Notes: generated from the letters alone by a model not told the origin. A stretch of DNA of 31,051 nt from Oscillospiraceae bacterium (GCA_017627975.1 JAGAFT010000023.1:1-31051); one strand, 5' to 3'; shown: positions 1-8,087, numbered from the stretch's first letter. Numbers and translations are program-made.

Positions 1-1262
1 CCGAAGGACAGCATGACCACGATGTCCATGATGTTCTTGTGGATGGCGTAGGAACCGACGAAGCAGAGCACCGTGACGCAGGGGATCAGGATCGCGTCGG
101 ACAGACGGGAGATCTGAGCGAAGCCGCGGCAGCCGATCAGGCCGATGCCCAGCATGAAAAACTGTACCAGAACGAAGCCCGCAAAGAAGGTATAGGTCAT
201 GGGGGCATATTTGCCGAAGAGCTCCGGCCCCGGGGTCAGGCCCTGGATGACCAGGCCGCCCATGAGGACCGCGGTGACACTTTCGCCCGGAATGCCGAGG
301 GTCAGCGTCGGGATCAGAGAACCGCCCGTGACGGCGTTGTTCGCCGCCTCGGATCCGGCCACGCCCTCGATGGAGCCCTTGCCGAACATCTCCTTATGCT
401 TGGAGAACTGGCGGGAGGTGTTATAGCCCAGGAAGCAGGCGATCGAGGCGCCCGCACCGGGCAGGATGCCGATGAGGTTGCCGATGATCCAGGACCGCAG
501 GATGGTCGGGCGCAGGATCTTGCGCTCTTCGCGGCTGAGGCTCATCTTGTCGGAGAACTTGGTCGCCTGCGCGCGCGCCTTGATCTTTTTCTCCGCCAGA
601 ATGAAGACCTGGGACATGGAGAACAGGCCGATCAGTGCACAGGTCGTGTTGATGCCCTCGGCAAAGTAGCTGCTCGGCATGAAACGCTTCACACCGGTGA
701 TGGGATCCAGACCGATGGTGGAGATCAGCAGGCCCAGCGCGCCGGACATCAGGCCCTTGACAATGGACTTGGACGAGACGCCCGCAATGATGGTCAGGCC
801 GAAGATGGAGAGCCAGAAGTACTCCGCCGACATAAACTTCAGCGTCAGCTTGGCCAGCAGCGGTGAGAAGAAGTACAGCGAAATGCAGCTCAGCAGGCCG
901 CCCCAGAAGGACGCATAACAGGCGGTAAACAGGGCCTTGCCCGCCTGGCCGCGCAGCGTCATCTGATAACCTTCAATGGCCGTCGCCGCGGAAGCCGGCG
1001 TGCCGGGCGTATGGATCAGGATGGCAGAGATGGAGCCGCCGAAGATGGCGCCGCAGTAGATGGCGCCGAGTACGATCAGGCCTGTTTCCGGCTTCATCGT
1101 GAAGGTCATCGGGAGCATCAGGGCAACGCCCATCGCAGCGGAAAGCCCCGGCATACAGCCGATGACGATGCCCATGGCGACACCCGCCGCCATCATCAGG
1201 AGATTGATCGGGGTCAGGGCATTGAGAAAGCCCGCGCCCATCAGAGATAAGGTTTCCAGCAT
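1..1262 (-). CDS. tctA: TctA, large permease subunit of a tripartite tricarboxylate transporter (3' end outside window)
   Basis: Integral membrane subunit of a TTT-family secondary transporter that uses a soluble binding protein (TctC) to take up carboxylates. The reading frame is open from an ATG at 1260-1262 to the left edge, about 420 codons of a family that is normally about 500 residues. The N-terminus has the family features: hydrophobic segments, a GCMPGLSAAMG motif, a HTPGTPASAATAIEGY loop and, later, a GILPGAGASIACFLGY repeat of that glycine/proline-rich motif, then a TLGIPGESVTAVLMGGL segment. An AGGAGGG ribosome-binding site lies about 8 nt upstream, in the 15-nt gap after tctB. 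The substrate cannot be read from the sequence. The truncation is due to the window edge only. Confidence 0.95.
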   Translation of the reverse strand, partial: MLETLSLMGAGFLNALTPINLLMMAAGVAMGIVIGCMPGLSAAMGVALMLPMTFTMKPETGLIVLGAIYCGAIFGGSISAILIHTPGTPASAATAIEGYQMTLRGQAGKALFTACYASFWGGLLSCISLYFFSPLLAKLTLKFMSAEYFWLSIFGLTIIAGVSSKSIVKGLMSGALGLLISTIGLDPITGVKRFMPSSYFAEGINTTCALIGLFSMSQVFILAEKKIKARAQATKFSDKMSLSREERKILRPTILRSWIIGNLIGILPGAGASIACFLGYNTSRQFSKHKEMFGKGSIEGVAGSEAANNAVTGGSLIPTLTLGIPGESVTAVLMGGLVIQGLTPGPELFGKYAPMTYTFFAGFVLVQFFMLGIGLIGCRGFAQISRLSDAILIPCVTVLCFVGSYAIHKNIMDIVVMLSF

Positions 1263-1277
1263 ATTCTCAACCCTCCT

Positions 1278-1742
1278 TTACTTTCCGAGCGCTTTCATCA
1301 CCGTGCCCACCGGCAGTTTCACACCGAGGAAGCGCTGGAAGGCAAAGTAAATCAGGCCTACAATCACGACGATCGTGATCGCGGTGAAGAGCGGCGGGAC
1401 CTTCAGGTACAGCAGCACAGCCGCCATAAAAAGCACCGTGGAGATATAGAATCCGAAGAAGTAGATGCAGACAAGATACAGGATTGAAGCGATCAGGCAT
1501 ACAAAAAACTGCGCCGGCTGAAAGTCTTTGAAGACTTCATTCACACCGCTCTCCACGCCGTACTTCTTAGCCGCGACAATCATCTGAACCAGATAGAGCG
1601 TCGTTAAGCCGAAGAGAAGAATAATGGTGAAACGCGGATAGGTCTGGCTGGACGCCTTCAGCTTGGTCATATGATAATAGAAATAGCCACAGACGAGGTA
1701 CATGAACACTACCACGCCTATGTCTGTCTTTTTCATTTTCAA
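1278..1742 (-). CDS. tctB: TctB, small permease subunit of the tripartite tricarboxylate transporter
   Basis: A 154-residue hydrophobic protein with about four membrane segments, the usual size and topology of TctB, lying between tctC and tctA as in most ttt operons. The start is probably the TTG at 1740-1742: a GGAGGA site (1751-1756) sits 8 nt upstream, whereas the in-frame ATG at 1734-1736 would be 14 nt away. TctB has low sequence conservation across the family, so the call rests mainly on size, topology and the tctC-B-A order. Its expression relative to tctC should be lowered by the hairpin terminator at 1773-1802. Confidence 0.9.
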   Translation of the reverse strand: MKMKKTDIGVVVFMYLVCGYFYYHMTKLKASSQTYPRFTIILLFGLTTLYLVQMIVAAKKYGVESGVNEVFKDFQPAQFFVCLIASILYLVCIYFFGFYISTVLFMAAVLLYLKVPPLFTAITIVVIVGLIYFAFQRFLGVKLPVGTVMKALGK

Positions 1743-1772
1743 GGAAGGATTCCTCCTTTTTCTCTCTTTCTG

Positions 1773-1802
1773 AAAAAAGGGCAGGAACTATGCCTGCCCT
1801 TT
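1773..1802 (-). terminator. Intrinsic terminator between tctC and tctB
   Basis: A perfect 10-bp stem (AAAGGGCAGG at 1776-1785 pairs with CCTGCCCTTT at 1793-1802) with a 7-nt loop. Read on the minus strand it is followed by a run of six T (1773-1778). It lies inside the tct operon, between the binding-protein gene and the permease genes. It therefore probably attenuates rather than ends the operon, giving more TctC than TctBA. Confidence 0.85.
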
Positions 1803-1859
1803 CGATTTTTGATGTTTAAAAACTGCTAAGAATCAGGAGCGTCTGGGTTCTTCGACGAA

Positions 1860-2828
1860 TCAATAATCGTACCAGAAGCCTTCGACCAGACTCTCGGCGA
1901 ATTCCTGCTGCTGCTGAATCAGCGCACCGGTGGCTTCGGCATCCTTATAATCGGTCGCCATACCGGCCTGCTCGGCAGCTGCGAGGTAATCAGGATCTTC
2001 CATGGCCTGTTTGAAGGCATCCTCATAGAACTTCACAACATCTTCGCTCACGCCGGCGGGAGCCACGATGCAGCGGGAGGAGCCCAGCCAGCCTTTGTAG
2101 TAGCCCAGCTCACCCAGCGTCGGGACATCGGGAAGCTCGGGAAGACGCTCATCGGCAAACACACCGAGGATGCGGTATTCGGCTTCCTGGCCGACGATAT
2201 CGGCAAGCTTCACCACCGCGAAGTCAGCCTCGGCACCGCGCAGGGACAGGAGCTGGTCAGCCGTGCCGCCCTGGGGGATGTCGGTGTACATGAAGCCAGC
2301 GGAATTGGCAAAGGCCTGCGCGCCGATGTGGTTGGAAGCCTGCGGGCCGTTGGTCGAGGCCAGCAGTTCCGTCTTGGTGCCCTCGTTCTCCTTGCCGTAT
2401 GCGACCAGCGCTTCCAGATCGGGGAAACGGTCGTCGTCCGCGCGGACGATAACGATGGAGGTTTCGGTCACGTGGTTTGCAATCGGTGCAAAGGATTCGA
2501 CCGTGTAAGTGCCCATCTCATTGACAATGGAGCTGGAGAAGTTCGGCAGGTTGATGAAGCCGATGGTCTGGCCGTCGGGATCGGCATCCGCCAGTTGGGA
2601 CCAGCCGATGGAGCCGGAGCCGCCTTCGACGTTCTCGATGACGATGGTCTGACCGACATACTTCTCTGCATACTTGGCCAGGACACGGGCGGTATTGTCG
2701 GTACCGGAACCGGCCTTATAGGCGACGATCATGGAAACCGGGCCGTTGGGGGCGAAGTCGGCATGTGCCACACCGCAGAGTGCGAGCATCATGACCAGCA
2801 TGAGGGTAAGCGCGATGATCTTTTTCAT
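1860..2828 (-). CDS. tctC: TctC, extracytoplasmic solute-binding protein of the tripartite tricarboxylate transporter (Bug family)
   Basis: A 322-residue secreted binding protein that delivers a carboxylate-type ligand to TctAB. Residues 1-23 are a signal peptide with a good signal peptidase I site (AHA before DFAP). A cysteine in LALCG could alternatively be read as a weak lipobox. The mature part starts with the Bug-family pattern (NGPVSMIVAYKAGSGTDNTAR) and contains VENVEGGSGSIGW and the C-terminal VPTLGELGY/VAPAGVSEDVV segments common in this family. The start ATG has an AGGAGG site 8 nt upstream. It is the first gene of the tct operon and has a consensus promoter at 2873-2901. The ligand is unknown: Bug proteins bind many carboxylates and some other small molecules. 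Confidence 0.93.
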   Translation of the reverse strand: MKKIIALTLMLVMMLALCGVAHADFAPNGPVSMIVAYKAGSGTDNTARVLAKYAEKYVGQTIVIENVEGGSGSIGWSQLADADPDGQTIGFINLPNFSSSIVNEMGTYTVESFAPIANHVTETSIVIVRADDDRFPDLEALVAYGKENEGTKTELLASTNGPQASNHIGAQAFANSAGFMYTDIPQGGTADQLLSLRGAEADFAVVKLADIVGQEAEYRILGVFADERLPELPDVPTLGELGYYKGWLGSSRCIVAPAGVSEDVVKFYEDAFKQAMEDPDYLAAAEQAGMATDYKDAEATGALIQQQQEFAESLVEGFWYDY

Positions 2829-2872
2829 GTTTCTTCCTCCTGTTAAAATAGTGAATGGAGATCACACAAATG

Positions 2873-2901
2873 ATTATACTTTCTTAGCATATATTTGTCA
2901 A
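2873..2901 (-). promoter_or_regulatory. Consensus sigma-70/sigma-A promoter of tctCBA
   Basis: On the minus strand TTGACA (2896-2901) is followed by a 17-nt spacer and TATAAT (2873-2878), a perfect match to the housekeeping consensus. The -35 hexamer overlaps the stop codon (2898-2900) of the upstream ABC ATPase gene. The tct operon therefore has its own strong start even though no terminator separates it from the cobalamin operon. Confidence 0.85.
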
Positions 2902-4058
2902 TCTTTACCGTTCATTAATTTTTCACATTTCAGAAGCCCGTGTTCTTTTGCGTATTCCAGAAGTCGTCTGTTTTCCCGGTTGACCGTGCCGAACCGCTCT
3001 GTTGTGCAGTAGACGGTTTCGCAGGTTTTCAGCACCGCCAGTGCATCGTCCACGCGCTCTGCGGAGACCGCTTCGTTTGCCCGGTCGGTGATGACCGCGG
3101 AGGCCAGCGCTTTCGCCACCGGCAGATCGAGGTCGTTCTCCGGCAGAACGCCGGCTGCAAAGGGAATCCCCTCCCGCTGAAGCCTCCGGTAGACCGGGAT
3201 TCCGCTCCCGCCGCTACCGATGACGAAGGCACGGGGCAGGGCGCTGTTTCGCTCCGGTTCAACCGATCCGAAGAGGCAGTCATAACTTCCGTGCTCCACC
3301 GCATAGAGCTCCCGGATCATATCGCCGGAAAAGATCTCTTCCGGCGTTCCGACTGCCCTTACTTTTCCGTCTCCGACACAGACGATCCTGTCACAGTATT
3401 TCTGTGCCAGGTCCAGCTCATGCAGCGACATGATGACCGCCAGGTCCCGCTCCCGCACCAGCCGCCGCAGGATGCCCAGAAACTCCAGCTTGTTCCGGAT
3501 ATCCAGAAAGGAAGTCGGCTCATCCATGATCAGCAGCTTCGGCTCCTGACAGAGGGCTCTGGCCAGCATGACCCGCTGGCGCTGTCCGTCGCTGATACAG
3601 TCGAAGTCCTTCTTCCGGATTTCTTCAATCCCCACCATGCGGATCGTCTCATCCACCTTTTCCCGGTCCGTTTCCGAAAGGATCCCCAGCATCCCGGTAT
3701 AGGGATATCGCCCCATGGCGACAAGCTCTTCACAGGTCATCAGTTCCGGGGAAATCCGCCCGGTCAGGACCGCCGCGCTTTTGCGGGCCAGTTCCCGTTC
3801 CTTCAGGTCCGTGAGCGCTGTGCCCTCCAGCAGGACGGCGCCGTCCATCGGCAAAAGCTGCCGGATCAGGGTCTTCAGGATGGTGGATTTGCCCGCTCCG
3901 TTCGGTCCGATGAGGCAGAGGATCTCCCCTGTCTCCACCCGGATCCGGATTCCGTTCACGACGGTGGTTTTCCCGTATCCGACGCTCAGGTCTTCTGTGG
4001 AAAGGGTCGGGATTTGAGCGGCCGCAGTACCGATTGCGGCATTCTCAGCGTTCCTCAT
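2898..4058 (-). CDS. ABC transporter ATP-binding protein (FecE/BtuD type) with a C-terminal extension
   Basis: Cytoplasmic ATPase of the siderophore/cobalamin/haem-type importer encoded just upstream. It is 386 residues from an ATG at 4056-4058 that overlaps the permease stop (ATGA). Walker A is GPNGAGKST (51-59), the signature is ISDGQRQRV (155-163, a variant of LSGGQ), Walker B is LLIMDEP with E180, and the switch histidine is H213. Family members without an extension are about 255-265 residues. Here about 120 extra residues (265-386) begin with AFVIGSGGSG and include GIPFAAGVLPENDLDL, similar to extensions I recall on some archaeal and clostridial BtuD-like ATPases; its function is unclear. 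Position in the B12-riboswitch operon suggests a corrinoid, tetrapyrrole or cobalt-complex substrate. Confidence 0.92.
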   Translation of the reverse strand: MRNAENAAIGTAAAQIPTLSTEDLSVGYGKTTVVNGIRIRVETGEILCLIGPNGAGKSTILKTLIRQLLPMDGAVLLEGTALTDLKERELARKSAAVLTGRISPELMTCEELVAMGRYPYTGMLGILSETDREKVDETIRMVGIEEIRKKDFDCISDGQRQRVMLARALCQEPKLLIMDEPTSFLDIRNKLEFLGILRRLVRERDLAVIMSLHELDLAQKYCDRIVCVGDGKVRAVGTPEEIFSGDMIRELYAVEHGSYDCLFGSVEPERNSALPRAFVIGSGGSGIPVYRRLQREGIPFAAGVLPENDLDLPVAKALASAVITDRANEAVSAERVDDALAVLKTCETVYCTTERFGTVNRENRRLLEYAKEHGLLKCEKLMNGKD

Positions 4059-5107
4059 CGTCTGTCCTCTCTCTTTCTCGTGAGCAGCATCCAGATCACC
4101 ACCGGCGCGCCGAAGACCGCAGTCACGGTGCTGATGGAGAGCTCCGTCGGGGCAAACAGCGTCCGGGCAATCAGGTCGCAGAGCAGGCAGAAGACGCCGC
4201 CGCCCAGGAAGCATGCCGGGACCATCAGGATTGGCCTTGCCGTGCGAAAGAAGCTTCGCATCAGGTGCGGCACCGCGATCCCCACGAAGGAGATCGGCCC
4301 CGCGAACGCGGTCACGCAGGCCGACAGGATGCTTGAGAGGAGGATCAGCGCAGCCCGAAACCGCCGGAGATTGACCCCCATGCTCCGGGCATAGGCCTCC
4401 CCCAGCCGGTAGGCCGCCATGGGTTTGGAGAGCATGAAAGCCAGCAAAACCGAAATGAATACAATCCCGGCCAGCACCGCCACGTCCGCCATGTCGATTC
4501 CCGAGAAGCTGCCCATAGACCAGTTGTGAAGGTTCACAATGTTGCTGTCGTCGGCAAAGGTCACCGCGATCTCCGTAATCGCGGAACAGACATACCCGAT
4601 CATCACGCCGCAGACCACCAGCAGCGCCATGCTTCTGAGCTTCCGGCTCGCCAGCAGGACCAGGCCCATGGAGAGCATGGCGCCGCAGAAGGCCGCCGCA
4701 ACCATTGCTGCCGAGTGCAGGACGATGCCCTTTCCGAGGGAGAAGATCATCACCAGTGCCACGAAGAGCTTGGCGCCGGAGGAGATGCCCAGCACGAAGG
4801 GACCGGCGATCGGGTTTCCGAAGAAGGTCTGCAGCAGATATCCCGACACCGAGAGCCCCCCGCCGAGAATGGCCGCGGCCAGCAGGCGCGGAAGGCGAAT
4901 GTTCCGGATGATGCGGGCGGCGGTCTCGTCCGAGGCTCCCCGAAACAGAGCCGAAAAGGCTTCTCCCGCTGTGATGCGGCTGCTCCCCGCCAGGAGATTC
5001 AGCGTCAGGAGGATCATCAGCAGAATCACCAGAATGCCGAAACAGCATCTGATTCGCCGGTTTCCTGCCGCTTCACGGGATGCAGCCGCCGCTTCCTGTA
5101 TGTTCAT
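4055..5107 (-). CDS. FecCD-family ABC transporter permease
   Basis: A 350-residue integral membrane permease of the iron-siderophore, haem and cobalamin importer family, with about ten hydrophobic segments. Family landmarks are RLPRLLAAAILGGGLSVSGYLLQTFFGNPIAGPFVLG near the N-terminus (about residues 71-108) and ISFVGIAVPHLMRSF near residue 275, the loop that contacts the ATPase. Here the single gene presumably forms a homodimer. It has a good AGGAGG-type site upstream and its stop overlaps the ATPase start. An ECF cobalt transporter is excluded by family. Which chelate it imports is inferred only from operon context. Confidence 0.93.
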   Translation of the reverse strand: MNIQEAAAASREAAGNRRIRCCFGILVILLMILLTLNLLAGSSRITAGEAFSALFRGASDETAARIIRNIRLPRLLAAAILGGGLSVSGYLLQTFFGNPIAGPFVLGISSGAKLFVALVMIFSLGKGIVLHSAAMVAAAFCGAMLSMGLVLLASRKLRSMALLVVCGVMIGYVCSAITEIAVTFADDSNIVNLHNWSMGSFSGIDMADVAVLAGIVFISVLLAFMLSKPMAAYRLGEAYARSMGVNLRRFRAALILLSSILSACVTAFAGPISFVGIAVPHLMRSFFRTARPILMVPACFLGGGVFCLLCDLIARTLFAPTELSISTVTAVFGAPVVIWMLLTRKREDRR

Positions 5108-5214
5108 TCTCTTCCTCCTTCCTGCTGATTCTTCTCAAAACACAGAACGGCTATCCGAATTTTGATACTCTATTGTTTCGCCCTTGAGGGGCGTTTGTTT
5201 TCTTTCTTATCGTT

Positions 5215-7137
5215 TTATCGGATCCGGTGCAGCCAGGTCAGCTGATCGCGGCCTTCCGCTTCCCCGCTCAGGATCCTATGGATATCCGCAATCATCCCTG
5301 CCGTAGCGGAGCTCTGCTGGAACATGCTCTGCTCTGTGCACCAGACCTCTCCGTTCTGCACGGCTTTGAAGTCTTCAAATAAACTGCTCTTTTCAAGCAG
5401 GTCCTGCATCTGCTCCAGATCCCCGGAAACCGTGCTGTTGTAGATTAGCACGTCGGCATCCCGCGCCTGTGCATAGAACGATTCCATCTGGATGGTAACC
5501 GTCGAAAGCGCGTTGTCCTCTTCCGGAAGCTCCGTAAAAGGCGAGCGTCCGCCTGCCAGTTCAATCATTTTGGTGACATAGTCGCTGCTTCGCCGCACCA
5601 CTGCGGCGCCGTTGGAGGTAATATGGAAGAACGCTGCGGTCTTTTCCGTCGGCGCTTCCGCTGCGGTCTGCTCAAGCACTTCTCTCTGCTGCTGAAAGAA
5701 GGCATCGGCTTCCGCCTGATGTCCGGTCAGGAGTCCGTAAAGCCGGATCCACTCCACTCTTCCGAGGGGTTCCGGTTCATAGCTGGAGTATTCGATGAGC
5801 ACCGGCAGGCCGAGAGCTTCCAGCTTCTCTTTGACCTCCGGTTTGTGAAGGATCATGGTGTTTTCGATCACCAGGTCGCAGTTCTCTTCCAGCAGGAGTT
5901 CGTAATCCGGTGCGTTATACTTCCCGGCATAGAGAAGGCTCCCACTCTGCAGGGCCTCCTGCAATTCCGGCAGACGCCAGGAGGATTCATCCGTGCTGGT
6001 AAAACGGATCCGGTCCAGTGCGCCGCAGCGCAGGAACAGATCCGGAACGGAAGAACTGGCCACGTAGACCCGCTCTACCGGCGTGCGAATGATCGTAAGG
6101 CCCTCCGCGTCCGACGGAATCTCCGCTTCGCGGTCCAGGAGCAGATATCGGTCCTTGTCCCCCAGGGTCAGAATCGCGGAGCCGTCCTCCCTGTAGTCCA
6201 CCCGGAACTGCTCCGCCGCGCAGAGCCCCAGCTCCGAGGCAGAATCTGCCTCGGAGTTTTGCATCTGAAGGCTGTCGGAGGAAAACATCAGCCGGTATTC
6301 GATCTCATGCGGTTCACTCATGGCAACCGTGTCGGCGATCACCGCCATACCCCGGTCGAAAAACTCGATGGGAATCTCAAAGGTGGATGTCTCCCTGTCC
6401 GGGAGCGGGAAATATTTTGTCTCGCCCAGGCGCATATAGTCATAATTTTTGCTGCCCCAGACGAGGGTCACGGTGCAGACGCCGTTTTCCACATGCAGCG
6501 CCGCAGGCGAGGCAAGCTTTGCCTTCCCGCTGCCGCCGGAGAGGCTGACATCGACAAGATAATCTCCGTCGGCAAGCCCCAGGCTCTCCGCCATGACGAA
6601 GAAACCATCCCGGAAGGCCTCCGTCGGCAGAGAATCTGCCCGGAAAAGCAGTGTCCGGTCATACCAGAGTTCCTTGTTTCTGCTGTAAGCGGCGCAGGAG
6701 ACGCCGGCATCCAGCGCTTCCACCGGAATGGTGAAGCAATATCTTCCCTCGCTGTCCTCGCGATAGCCGACCCATGCGCTCTCCTCGGCCACCGCGGCTT
6801 CCGCCGCGGTCCCGGGGAAGACGTAGAGATAGCTCGTCCCGCTCATGGTGATGGTGGCAGTGAGTTCTCCCTCCGAAACATGAAGCACCGCTTCCACAAT
6901 GCGGAACATGGAGGAACTGCAGTCCACCGCGACGGCGTAATCCCCGTCCAGAAGCATCTCACCCGCTATGGGCACCATTCCGTCTTCCACCACGTCCTCC
7001 ACCGCGGTCATCTGGGACGCATCCGCCACCTCCCGCGAAGCGGCCGGCGCCTTCTCCGCCCCTGCCTGCGCGCAGAGTGCAAGCAGCAGAACGACGCTCA
7101 GGAGCAGAGAAGCATATTTTTTAAAAGCTCCCATCAT
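5215..7137 (-). CDS. Exported ABC substrate-binding protein with two N-terminal NEAT-like modules
   Basis: A 640-residue secreted protein, far longer than ordinary FepB/BtuF binding proteins (about 300). The start is ATG 7135-7137, overlapping the cbiK stop (ATGA). Residues 1-27 form a signal peptide ending AGA before EKAP. Two similar beta-rich modules follow (about 62-171 and 187-291), each beginning DGDY-x-V and each with an LHV-x-x-G strand, an aromatic YxY segment and a closing (D)SL. The first has an SSSM turn before the LHVSEG strand, reminiscent of the S-M haem-lip motif of NEAT domains. Residues from about 355 to 640 are a class III periplasmic-binding fold (CDLVIENTM, GLPVLIEY, ADVLIYN, VWC segments). 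The family call for the C-terminus is firm; the NEAT comparison is my inference. It should capture a ligand outside the membrane for the FecCD permease encoded next. Confidence 0.85.
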   Translation of the reverse strand: MMGAFKKYASLLLSVVLLLALCAQAGAEKAPAASREVADASQMTAVEDVVEDGMVPIAGEMLLDGDYAVAVDCSSSMFRIVEAVLHVSEGELTATITMSGTSYLYVFPGTAAEAAVAEESAWVGYREDSEGRYCFTIPVEALDAGVSCAAYSRNKELWYDRTLLFRADSLPTEAFRDGFFVMAESLGLADGDYLVDVSLSGGSGKAKLASPAALHVENGVCTVTLVWGSKNYDYMRLGETKYFPLPDRETSTFEIPIEFFDRGMAVIADTVAMSEPHEIEYRLMFSSDSLQMQNSEADSASELGLCAAEQFRVDYREDGSAILTLGDKDRYLLLDREAEIPSDAEGLTIIRTPVERVYVASSSVPDLFLRCGALDRIRFTSTDESSWRLPELQEALQSGSLLYAGKYNAPDYELLLEENCDLVIENTMILHKPEVKEKLEALGLPVLIEYSSYEPEPLGRVEWIRLYGLLTGHQAEADAFFQQQREVLEQTAAEAPTEKTAAFFHITSNGAAVVRRSSDYVTKMIELAGGRSPFTELPEEDNALSTVTIQMESFYAQARDADVLIYNSTVSGDLEQMQDLLEKSSLFEDFKAVQNGEVWCTEQSMFQQSSATAGMIADIHRILSGEAEGRDQLTWLHRIR

Positions 7138-8087
7138 CCAATCTTCGCCATGGCCTCTGCGCAGTGCTGTACGAACATCTGCTGTACAACACTGCTCTGC
7201 CCCAGGCCCTGCAGGACGCATTCCACCTCGTAACCGGCCGCTTTGAACACGGACTTCCAGGAATCTTCTTCCTCTCCGGCCATGTCGTTGTTGGCATGGT
7301 CGCCGGCGACGATCATCATCGGGCGCAGCACCACACGCTCATAGCTGCCGGCCTGAACCAGCGCCAGGACATCCTCCAGAGAGGGCTCCGCTTCAACGGT
7401 GCCGATGAAATAGTTCTCATAACCGGCATCTTTCATGAGCTGCTGCATCTTGGCATAGATCTCGTTGGACTCGGCCTCGGTGCCGTGACCCATGTAGACG
7501 ATGGCGGTTTTTCCGTCGTTATAGGGCGCGGTAACATCTGCCAGAACTGCGGCCGTCATGGAAAAATCTTCCGCGCTGTTCACCAGCGGCTCGCCCACGG
7601 TGATGCTCTCGAAGGCATCGGCGTACTCGGCCAGCTCATTCACCAGGTCGGTATACTCGTAGCCGTGCATCAGGTGCGTCGGCTGCACCACCAGGGTCTT
7701 CACACCGTTTTCGACCGCGCGGTCCAGCGCTTCGGAAACGTTGTCGATGACCTCACCGTCCCGGCTCTTCACGTGGTCGATGATAATCTGGCTGGTAAAG
7801 GCTCTGCGCACGCTCCAGTCGGGAAACGCTTTCTGCAATGCACGCTCGATGCCCCCGATGGTCAGGCGGCGGCTGTCATTGAAGCTGGTGCCGAAGGAGA
7901 CGACCAGCAGCTCCTTTTCCCCGATCTCGTCGGCATTCAACGGATCGTCCAAGGCGGCATCACCGGTTTCATAGTTTTCCTCTTCTTCCGCCTCTTCGGC
8001 AAAAGCCGGGGCATCGCTGCCGCCCCAGGCGGCAAAAAAGACGAGCATCAGGCTCAGGGACAGGACAAGTGCGAACAGTTTTTTCAT
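7134..8087 (-). CDS. cbiK: CbiK-type sirohydrochlorin cobaltochelatase with an export signal
   Basis: Class II chelatase that inserts Co(II) into sirohydrochlorin; relatives can act on other tetrapyrroles. It is 317 residues from ATG 8085-8087, with AAAAGGAG about 7 nt upstream. Residues 61-317 match CbiK: LLVVSFGTSFNDSR, PTHLMHGYEY (H138, H141), YMGHGTEAESN (H201) and VAGDHANNDMAG (H264), where H138 and H264 correspond to the metal-binding histidines. Residues 1-30 are a hydrophobic signal peptide and residues 31-55 an acidic linker, so the enzyme should act outside the membrane, like the periplasmic CbiK of Desulfovibrio vulgaris. The sequence FFAAWGG at 17-23 looks like a lipobox with Trp in place of Cys. 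It is preceded by a 35-nt spacer with a hairpin and followed by the binding protein with ATGA overlap. Confidence 0.93.
   Translation of the reverse strand: MKKLFALVLSLSLMLVFFAAWGGSDAPAFAEEAEEEENYETGDAALDDPLNADEIGEKELLVVSFGTSFNDSRRLTIGGIERALQKAFPDWSVRRAFTSQIIIDHVKSRDGEVIDNVSEALDRAVENGVKTLVVQPTHLMHGYEYTDLVNELAEYADAFESITVGEPLVNSAEDFSMTAAVLADVTAPYNDGKTAIVYMGHGTEAESNEIYAKMQQLMKDAGYENYFIGTVEAEPSLEDVLALVQAGSYERVVLRPMMIVAGDHANNDMAGEEEDSWKSVFKAAGYEVECVLQGLGQSSVVQQMFVQHCAEAMAKIG

Noticed and set aside
4059..5048. An in-frame upstream extension of the ABC ATPase to 5048
   Set aside because: The extension translates the permease gene in the wrong frame into Gly/Arg-rich nonsense. The ATPase clearly starts at 4058 in an ATGA overlap.
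5179..5193. A small CGCCC/GGGCG hairpin between the binding-protein and permease genes
   Set aside because: Only 5 bp, and no T-run on the transcribed minus strand; not supportable as a terminator.
5623..7233. A 536-codon plus-strand open frame opposite the binding-protein gene
   Set aside because: Its product has no family motifs, and the minus-strand frame has a signal peptide, repeats and a binding-protein fold.
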